Positions 56,327-64,000 of a stretch of DNA of 64,000 bases are shown here, one piece after another. Under the pieces are notes generated by a model. The model had not been told where the DNA came from, searched no databases, and was given only the letters and a program-made list of their open reading frames with translations. The stretch spans positions 160,564,306-160,628,305 of the forward strand of contig CM035413.1 of the NCBI GenBank assembly GCA_020310875.1. The letters run 5' to 3'. Position 1 is the first letter of the stretch; each line of letters starts with the position of its first letter. Position numbers and translations under genes: made by a program. This stretch comes from Ceratopteris richardii (lineage: Eukaryota > Streptophyta > Polypodiopsida > Polypodiales > Pteridaceae).

Positions 56327-57370
56327 TGTTGGTGCAGACCAATCACCAATTGAAGATTTGAAAGACAAAGAATGGAGATAAGAACAATTCTTGAAGCATA
56401 GAAGATGGATACATTCACAGAGTGAAAGACATGTACACATATGTACATTAGTTAAGACATAGGTTACTTATACTTATGCTTTGACATAAGTCTGTACATT
56501 TTTGCCTATAAATACTTTGGAAAAATGTCGGGGCATAGAGAGAAGACAAGGAGAGACTATGTATGAGCATAGGAATAGAGAAATGAGTGGTTGTAAGTGT
56601 CATTAGACACATGAGAAGTTAGTTGAAGTCTCTCTCTCATTTAGTTGTAGTCTTCTTCAGAAATGACAGAATTTTTGCGCCCGAAGTTTCTGTGTTTTCT
56701 CCTCGTGTGGTAGATCTTTTGTGAATTCCTTTTGCAGATGTCTAAGTCCATAGTTAATCAATCTATGGCTAGAGTTTGAGAGTCTAATTTTAATCAGGCT
56801 AAGAGAATTGTGTGTAGGAACATTCATATGTAAAGAATGTTCACAGTCTTCTGAAACAGGCACTGATTTCGAGTTCAGAGAAATGGACAGTGCTCAGTGC
56901 ACAGTGTAAAGTTTTACACATATGATAGCTCAAAATCTAAGTTGAGAGATAAGCTATCTACATCTAAAAGCATTTGACCAAACGGGTTCGACATTGGGAG
57001 AACTATAGCTAAGAAGTTGCAGGTGTCAAAGTCGCTACTGCAGAGAAGCAGTGTTACACATAGGTAAAGTGTTTGAGTCATTTCTCAAAGTATACTCAAT
57101 CATTTGAGGAGATTTAAGTTGGAGAAGATGCGCAACCTTAAGGCGACACATCCTACAAAGTTTTATCAAAAACTTTACACAAATGGTTAGTCAATCAAAG
57201 ATTAATCTGCAGTAGACTTTTCTGAGAAGTTGAATTTTTCCAGAATAGTTAATTTCTTGACAAGTTAGTGATTGTTCTCTAAATTAAGAGGGGTCTAGAC
57301 TTATTCTTGATATAGAGGTGCTCTAATTTCAAGAATAGGTTGTTCTTTTGGAGATTAACACTCTCCATCA
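56327..57370 (+). repeat. CoA3 5' LTR
   Basis: It runs TGTTGGTGCAGACC to ACACTCTCCATCA. The TATA box TATAAATA is at 56507-56514. Confidence 0.96.
56507..56514 (+). promoter_or_regulatory. TATA box of the CoA3 5' LTR
   Basis: TATAAATA in the context GCCTATAAATACTTTGG. It is conserved in the 3' LTR (61942-61949). Confidence 0.65.
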
Positions 57371-57371
57371 G

Positions 57372-57384
57372 TGGTATCAGAGCA
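57372..57384 (+). other. CoA3 primer-binding site
   Basis: TGGTATCAGAGCA lies one base after the LTR, an exact initiator tRNA-Met complement. Confidence 0.9.
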
Positions 57385-57593
57385 GGAACCATCAGAATTG
57401 AAGAAAAGGAGGATCCCAACTGCTGCAGCTACAAAGAATTTGACATCTGAAGATTCAAAGGGTGAAAACTTGCAAGGAAAGCTTGAGAAGGAGATCATAC
57501 AAAATCAAGGAAGTCAAAAGGAGTATCATTCGAAGTAAAGGTAACCTTATACTTTATAAAGGTTGAAGAATTCAATATACAGGTGAAGGAAGG

Positions 57594-60500
57594 ATGGGAG
57601 ATTCTCTTCAAATAGAGAAGTTGGATAGAGAAAACTATCCTGCATGGTCAATGAGGATGGAAGCTCATCTAATGAGCAAAGATTTGATAGCTTACATTAC
57701 AGGTGAAGAAGAAAAACCACAATTCAGAGATCCTAGTGTTCCAACTAGGGAGGAATTAACAGATTTGAAGAATTGGATGAAGAAAGATGCTCAAGCTAGG
57801 AGCATTATCTATATGGCAGTCAATGATTACTTGCTACCTCACATTAGAGGTCTTGAAAGTGCAAGTGATATATGGAATGCCTTGGAAGAGCATTTCCAAA
57901 ACACCACAAATTCAAGGAAGGCATCTTTATGGGCAGAATTTACAACTTTCAAGAAGAAGGCCTCTCAATCCATTTCAGACTATGTAACAAGGATGAAAGA
58001 CATTGCAGATGCATTAGGAGCTGTTGATGAAGATATTGAGGAGGATAGATTGGTAAGGCAAATCCTTACAGGTTTGAGAGGTGATGACAAATGGAAGCCA
58101 TTCGTTTTGTCTACAGAATTATCACTTGATCATTTCACTCCTGATTTAAATCAGTTGCTAGGTCATATGCTAACATTTGAGCAGGATGTTAAAGGAGATT
58201 GTGACAAAAGTGCAGGTCATGCAATGTACTCAAAGGACAAGAAGAAAGCTAACAAAGGAAAGCAACAATCAGGTGAAGATGAAGGCACAACTAGTCAAGC
58301 CAACTTCCTAAGAGGTAGAGGAGGTGGCAAAGGTAGAGGAAGAGGCAGGAACAACAAAGATGGAGCCAAAGCATACTGGATTTGTGGTAAGACAAATCAT
58401 TTAGCTAATGATTGTTGGCATAATAATCAAAGTAATGGAGGATACAATCAGAACTATAATTCAAGAGGAAGAGGAGGCAGAAATCAAAGAGGTAATTTCA
58501 GAGGCAGAGGTAGTAGGGGTTACTTTGGAAGAAATGCAGGTAGAGGTTTCCAAAGTCAACAATATAACAATACCTACTACAATTATGCTTCAGATCAAAA
58601 GGAAGATTCAACATTGATAATGAATGCAACTTGTGAAAAGCAGAATGAAGATCAAAGAGTCTTCTACATTGACTCAAGGTGTAGCAATCACCTGAGTGGT
58701 AATATAGCTTTGATGGCTGATTTGGAGAATAAGGTATCTAATCATGTTGTTCAAACAGGTGACAACACAAAACACAATGTGAAGTCAATTGGATCAGTGA
58801 AGGCCAAGGATGGTAGCACCTTATTGAGTAAGGTCTTGTATGTTCCTACAATTCCTAAGAATTTGATAAGTGTAGGACAAATTGTGGAAAAAGGTTATGA
58901 AGTAAGGTTCACTAATGAAGGAGTGTTTGTGGAAGACCCTAGCAATGGGTATAAACAAATTGTTTCAGGGAAGAAAGAAGGAAGATTGTTCACATTGAAG
59001 ATTCAAGGTAATGTTGGTCATGCCTTGTTCACTTATGGAGGACATAAGATCTCTGAGTTAGATCTTTGGCACAAGAGGCTTGGACATTTCAATGAAAGAG
59101 GTATCAAAGACATGATTAATAATGGTTCAGTGCTTGGATTGCCTAATGTTGCAGGTCAACATATGACATACAGATGTGAGGCATGTCAATTAGGTAAGGC
59201 TCATAAGCAACCCTATTCCAAGCATGGGTTTATGTATTCAGAGAAACTTGAGTTGGTACACACAGATGTGTGGGGACCATCAAAGGACTTCAGTATTAAT
59301 GGCTCAAGGTATTATGTGATTTATGTTGATGATGCTACCAGATGGATCACTATCTATGTGATCAGAGATAAGTCAGAAGTATTCAATACTTTCAAACATT
59401 ATCATATGTATGCAGAGAGAATTACAGGACATAAGTTGAAGAGACTAAGGTCAGATGGAGGGGGAGAGTATTTCTCTAATGAGTTCAGTGATTACTTGTG
59501 GAATGCAGGTATAAAAAGAGAAGTTACTTGCAGGTACTCTCCTCAACAAAATGGTGTAGCAGAAAGGAGGAATAGGACTCTTGTTGAGTTTGCAAGGTCC
59601 ATGATGAAGGAGAAAAATTGCCCAAATTATTTGTGGGCTGAGGCTGTAAATACAGCTACTTATTTGGTCAATAGGCTACCTTGTAAAGCTTTGCAGGGAA
59701 TGACACCTTATGAGGCATGGTGGGGTAAGAGACCTACACTAGACCATTGCAAAGTATTTGGATGTTTGGGCTATGCATATGTGCCATCACAATTAAGGCA
59801 CAAATTGGAACCTAAAGCTGAAAAATATGTGTTTATTGGTTATGATGATAAGCAGATGGGATACAGGTTGTGGAATCCATCCACAAAACATTTTCTTGTA
59901 TCAAAAGATGTTACATTTGATGAGCAAGGTACTTGGTATGCAGGTACTATCAATATTAATACAGATGATGAAGAAATTGTGAGCCAAAGGAAAGGTAAAT
60001 CAAAGGTTCAGATATTTGATGAGCAAGAGAATAATGAAGTGCAGGTTGAAGTGGAAGAAACACCAAGATTTGATCCTGAATGTGAAGAACCAGAGACCTC
60101 AAGAAGTGGAGAACTTAGGAGGTCTACAAGGAACAAATGGCAACCTACAAGGTATAGCTATGATACTTCATTCTTGACTACCAAAGATTATGCTTACATG
60201 GTTAAAGCAGATGAAGACCCTTCTACATATGAAGAGGCAAAAGGTAAAGAGATTTGGGAAAAAGCTATGCAGGAAGAATATGATGCATTGATGGAGAATC
60301 AAACATGGGATTTGGTTCCAAAGCCAAATAGCCAGAAGATCATTGGATGTAAGTGGGTTTATAAGACAAAAAGATTTGCAGATGGAAGTGTGTCTAGGTA
60401 CAAAGCTAGACTTGTTGTCAAAGGGTTTGCTCAGACATATGGTGTTGACTATGATGAGACTTATAGTCCAGTGGCAAAGATGACAACTATCAAGACACTT

Positions 60501-61753
60501 ATAGCAATTGCTGCATGTAAAGGTTGGAAATTGTGTCAATTAGATGTGAAGAATGCTTTTTTGAATGGTTACATTTCAGATGAAGTTTTCATGGAGCAAC
60601 CTCAAGGATTCAGAGATGGAAGATATCCAGATCATGTGTGTAAGCTTAAGAGAGCTTTATATGGCTTGAAGCAGGCCCCAAGGGCATGGAACTATAGACT
60701 TGTAAAGTTCCTAAAAGAACTTGGATTTCAAGTATCAAAAGCAGATAGTAGCTTGCTTGTCAAAGCAAGTGATGATGGGTTTATTTACATGTGCATATAT
60801 GTTGATGATATCATACTTACAGGTACAGATGAGAAAGGCATACAAAGTCTAAAGAAGCAAATGGAGAAAGAGTTCAAAATCAATGATTTGGGAGACTTGT
60901 CATACTTCTTGGGCATGGAGATTTCATACACTCAACATGGAGTGTATGTGACTCAAGAAAGGTATTTGAGGAACTTGTTAATCAAGTTTAAAATGGATGA
61001 TTGCAGGGTAGCACCTACTCCAATGGAGGTGAATCACAAATTAAGCAGATTTGGAGGTGAAGAATTCAAGGACATGAAGCAATATCAGATGGTAGTCTTA
61101 TCTATGCTACATTAACTAGACCTGATTTATCATATGCAGTAGGGGTTTTGTCTCAATTCATGCATTGTCCTAGGAAAGAGCATTGGATTGCAGGTCAAAG
61201 AGTGTTGAGGTACATTAAGGGTACACTCAAAGAAGGTTTGTATTATGGTTTTACATCAGATACAAATATCAAGATCTATAGTGATGCAGATTGGGCAGGT
61301 AATCCAGATGATAGAAGGTCAACTTATGGATACATGTGTTATGTGGGAGATAAGTTAATCTCTTGGTGCTCAAAGAAGCAACATACAGTTGCTTTGTCAT
61401 CTACAGAAGCAGAGTACAAAGGCATGGTTGAAGCTGCAAAAGAAGTGATTTGGCTTAAGACTCTCATGAAGAGTTTTGACACTATACAAAGCATACCTAT
61501 AATTTATGGTGATAAGATGAGTTCATTATATCTAGCTGCTAATCCTGTTTTTCATGCCAGGACCAAACACATTGAGATACAGTATCACTTTCTAAGAGAG
61601 AAGGTGATGGATAAAGAGATTGAAGTCATACATACTTCAACAAAAGATCAGATAGCTGATATGCTTACAAAGAGCTTGGATGGACCAAAGTTACAGAAGT
61701 TCAAAGACATGGCAGGCATAAAGAAGATAAGAGAAACCTCAATTGATGATTGA
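57594..61753 (+). pseudogene. gag-pol: CoA3 gag-pol, near-complete with three defects
   Basis: The start is ATG 57594 (MGDSLQIEKLDRENYPAWSM). Approximate residues: gag 1-215; zinc knuckle near 260; protease near 359; pre-integrase LWHKRLGHFN near 491; integrase core from 554 with HTDVWGP, RSDGGGEYF (618) and QQNGVAERRNRT (655); reverse transcriptase from 888 with Y-V-D-D near 1069; RNase H with SDADWAGNPDDRRS and [11 protein letters not shown] to the stop at 61753. Defects: the first knuckle Cys is Tyr (YWICGKTNH, where CoA1 has CWIC); the protease D-S-G is D-S-R (AGG for GGG); and 7 bp are missing at about 61086-61090, shifting the frame before RNase H. The first two are G-to-A changes. It could not act on its own. 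Confidence 0.94.
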
Positions 61754-61761
61754 GGGGGAGC
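61750..61761 (+). other. CoA3 polypurine tract
   Basis: TTGAGGGGGAGC overlaps the pol stop codon (TGA at 61751-61753) and directly precedes the 3' LTR. Confidence 0.88.
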
Positions 61762-62805
61762 TGTTGGTGCAGACCAATCACCAATTGAAGATTTGAAAGA
61801 CAAAGAATGGAGATAAGAACAATTCTTGAAGCATAGAAGATGGATACATTCACAAAGTGAAAGACATGTACACATATGTACATTAGTTACGACATAGGTT
61901 ACTTATACTTATGCTTTGACATAAGTCTGTACATTTTTGCCTATAAATACTTTGGAAAAATGTCGGGGCATAGAGAGAAGACAAGGAGAGACTATGTATG
62001 AGCATAGGAATAGAGAAATGAGTGGTTGTAAGTGTCATTAGACACATGAGAAGTTAGTTGAAGTCTCTCTCTCATTTAGTTGTAGTCTTCTTCAGAAATG
62101 ACAGAATTTTTGCGCCCGAAGTTTCTGTGTTTTCTCCTCGTGTGGTAGATCTTTTGTGAATTCCTTTTGCAGATGTCTAAGTCCATAGTTAATCAATCTA
62201 TGGCTAGAGTTTGAGAGTCTAATTTTAATCAGGCTAAGAGAATTGTGTGTAGGAACATTCATATGTAAAGAATGTTCACAGTCTTCTGAAACAGGCACTG
62301 ATTTCGAGTTCAGAGAAATGGATAGTGCTCAGTGCACAGTGTAAAGTTTTACACATATGATAGCTCAAAATCTAAGTTGAGAGATAAGCTATCTACATCT
62401 AAAAGCATTTGACCAAACGGGTTCGACATTGGGAGAACTATAGCTAAGAAGTTGCAGGTGTCAAAGTCGCTACTGCAGAGAAGCAGTGTTACACATAGGT
62501 AAAGTGTTTGAGTCATTTCTCAAAGTATACTCAATCATTTGAGGAGATTTAAGTTGGAGAAGATGCGCAACCTGAAGGCGACACATCCTACAAAGTTTTA
62601 TCAAAAACTTTACACAAATGGTTAGTCAATCAAAGATTAATCTGCAGCAGACTTTTCTGAGAAGTTGAATTTTTCCAGAATAGTTAATTTCTTGACAAGT
62701 TAGTGATTATTCTCTAAATTAAGAGGGGTCTAGACTTATTCTTGATATAGAGGTGCTCTAATTTCAAGAATAGGTTGTTCTTTTGGAGATTAACACTCTC
62801 CATCA
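61762..62805 (+). repeat. CoA3 3' LTR
   Basis: It is 1044 bp, six visible differences from 56327-57370. It is followed by AAGAA. Confidence 0.96.
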
Positions 62806-62810
62806 AAGAA

Positions 62811-63546
62811 AGCATACAATTTTGCGCATTTCAAATCGTTTCTTAACCTTCATGTTTAAGGTCCTTTAAGGAGGAAATTGAAGTGATTAGTTTGGAAGTC
62901 TAGATTGATTTGTGACTATTCCTGAAATTATTTGCCTATTTATATCTCATCTTCAAAAATCTTCTTCTCATATTTAATCATTATTTGGAATTTCTATTTA
63001 TTAGGTGATGCTTTTACTTCTCATGATTGATTGTTCTATGAGTTTATTGATAGATCCTAGATAGTTTTAATTATATTCAAAGTACTCTTGCAAAGAAACT
63101 TTAAGGTAGTTACATTTTCAATTATTTGGGTTATCTAGATCCAAGTTTTATAAAATCTTTATGATCATGAGAAAGAGAAAAAACTTTGGCTTTATCTTTG
63201 GATATATTTTCTTGATCTTTAGATCATAACATCTTACTTTGTCTTTATCTTTAGATATCTTTTCTTGATATTTAAATCATAACATCTTATCACGTATATT
63301 TTGTAGATATCTTTTTTGTTGTACATGAATATGAGTTTCAACTCCCAAAATATGGGCTCTAAGGGCTGGGAATGCTGGACATAACCCTTCGGTTGTAGGT
63401 GAACCTTTGGTTTATTTATTTATTCCAAATCAGGGGTTATAACCCTAAGGGTTGATATTTCCCTAAAGGTATGGTATATAGGGCTTAAGGAAGCTTCTCA
63501 AGCTTTTTGACTTGCACCTAGAAGGCCTTAAACTAGCATCCATGTG
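62811..63546. other. Unassigned sequence right of CoA3
   Basis: AT-rich, with repeated TTTATCTTTGGATAT-like words (63190-63280) and a short inverted repeat around TTATAACCCTAAGGGTTG (63435-63452). No gene or retroelement protein was seen. Confidence 0.6.
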
Positions 63547-64000
63547 TGTTGGAGCAAGTCTATGACAAGCCTAAGTATTGGCTTGAGTCTCACAAAGTCA
63601 TTAAAGAAGCTTCAAAATGAAGACTATGTAAAGTTCACTTGTGAACTACCTCTTGTAACTTTTGAAGAGTTTACTTAATGTAAAAGTAAGAGAATCTTAA
63701 GTGGTTGAGCCCACATGATCAAGAATGGAAAGAGGAGCCACGAATTCGTGATTTGTGGTAGGTAGAGAATCAAATCAATCATTGATTGATTGGAGAGTGA
63801 TTGAGGGAAGTTAGCCTCCCAAACTCAACTATAAATAGATGGCAGTTTTAGTCGTGGTAAGAGAGACCTATGTGAAGACCTCCAAGAGCTGAGCTTTATG
63901 CCATATCAAGGTGTGATTACAAGGCACACATATGTATCAGTAAGTCATTGTATTGTACAAGCAATATACTTTCATTTTCATGATTATTTGAGTTCATCTT
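63547..64000 (+). repeat. Possible 5' part of an LTR
   Basis: It begins TGTTGGAGCAAGTC, a typical copia LTR start. A good TATA box TATAAATAG lies at 63830-63838, followed by about 160 bp that could be the transcribed part. No end, primer site or second copy lies in the window, so this rests on shape only. Confidence 0.35.

Larger units (their letters stand above)
56327..62805 (+). mobile_element. CoA3: full-length young copia element (6.5 kb)
   Basis: It has LTRs of 1044 bp (56327-57370 and 61762-62805), Met primer site, gag-pol 57594-61753 with one frameshift, and polypurine tract. A perfect AAGAA duplication flanks it (56322-56326 and 62806-62810). I count six LTR differences, about 0.6 percent, so insertion is recent. 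It is the reference copy for the CoA family in this window. Confidence 0.96.

Noticed and set aside
61648..61883. Cysteine-rich minus-strand frames
   Set aside because: They are antisense to the end of CoA3 RNase H and its 3' LTR start; this is a shadow.

Overview
The window is a piece of a large, repeat-choked land-plant nuclear genome. It contains no host gene, tRNA gene or rRNA gene that I can support. Almost every base belongs to an LTR retrotransposon or its remains. The plant origin is shown by Ty1/copia elements primed by initiator tRNA-Met (TGGTATCAGAGC primer-binding sites), Tat/Athila-type Ty3/gypsy polyproteins primed by a tRNA-Asp-like sequence (TGGCGCCGTTGCCGGGGA type), 5-bp target duplications and kilobase-scale nesting. 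The species cannot be named from the sequence. Local element names used here: CoA1-3, CoB, CoC, CoD, CoE, CoF (copia) and Gy1-3 (gypsy).

Left half, 1-33480: a Russian-doll stack. A worn copia element (CoE, minus) was hit by CoB (plus, 1774-33092, target duplication TTAGA). The 3' LTR of CoB was hit by CoC (plus, 8071-33069). The leader of CoC was hit by CoA1 (minus, 9089-28095, TCAAG). The 5' LTR of CoA1 was hit by Gy1 (plus, 14962-27971, TATGT). Gy1 is the youngest and is intact: nearly identical LTRs, primer site, polypurine tract and one uninterrupted 3097-codon gag-pol. The gag-pol is unusual. It has three zinc knuckles, two integrase-type H2C2 zinc domains, a second retropepsin-like domain after the integrase and a tail of W-[VI]-P/R motifs. 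Its leader carries a roughly 730-bp array of CGCGATT/CACGATT words.

Middle, 33481-35699: decayed sequence with a 117-bp tandem duplication, a 17-G run and a 27-bp tandem repeat resembling the 5S rRNA internal promoter.

Right half, 35700-55722: a truncated copia element (CoD) abuts CoA2 (minus, 39363-55722), a second copy of the CoA family. CoA2 was invaded twice: by Gy2 (46402-53115, target duplication GATTG/GATTC) and, more recently judging by LTR divergence, by CoF (39883-45444, GTCTC). Gy2 has lost gag and integrase and carries about 350 codons of unrecognised protein fused in frame after RNase H. CoF is full length and young but has two nonsense codons. From 56327 to 62805 lies CoA3, a young full-length CoA copy (AAGAA duplication) with defects in zinc knuckle, protease and reverse transcriptase. 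The last 1.2 kb is unassigned apart from a possible LTR beginning at 63547.

The parts do not form a cellular pathway. Gy1 alone looks able to supply its own enzymes. CoA3 and CoF are structurally complete but coding-defective, and the rest is debris useful for relative dating. The least explained parts are the second protease and tail of Gy1, the CGCGATT leader array, and the fused unknown protein of Gy2.
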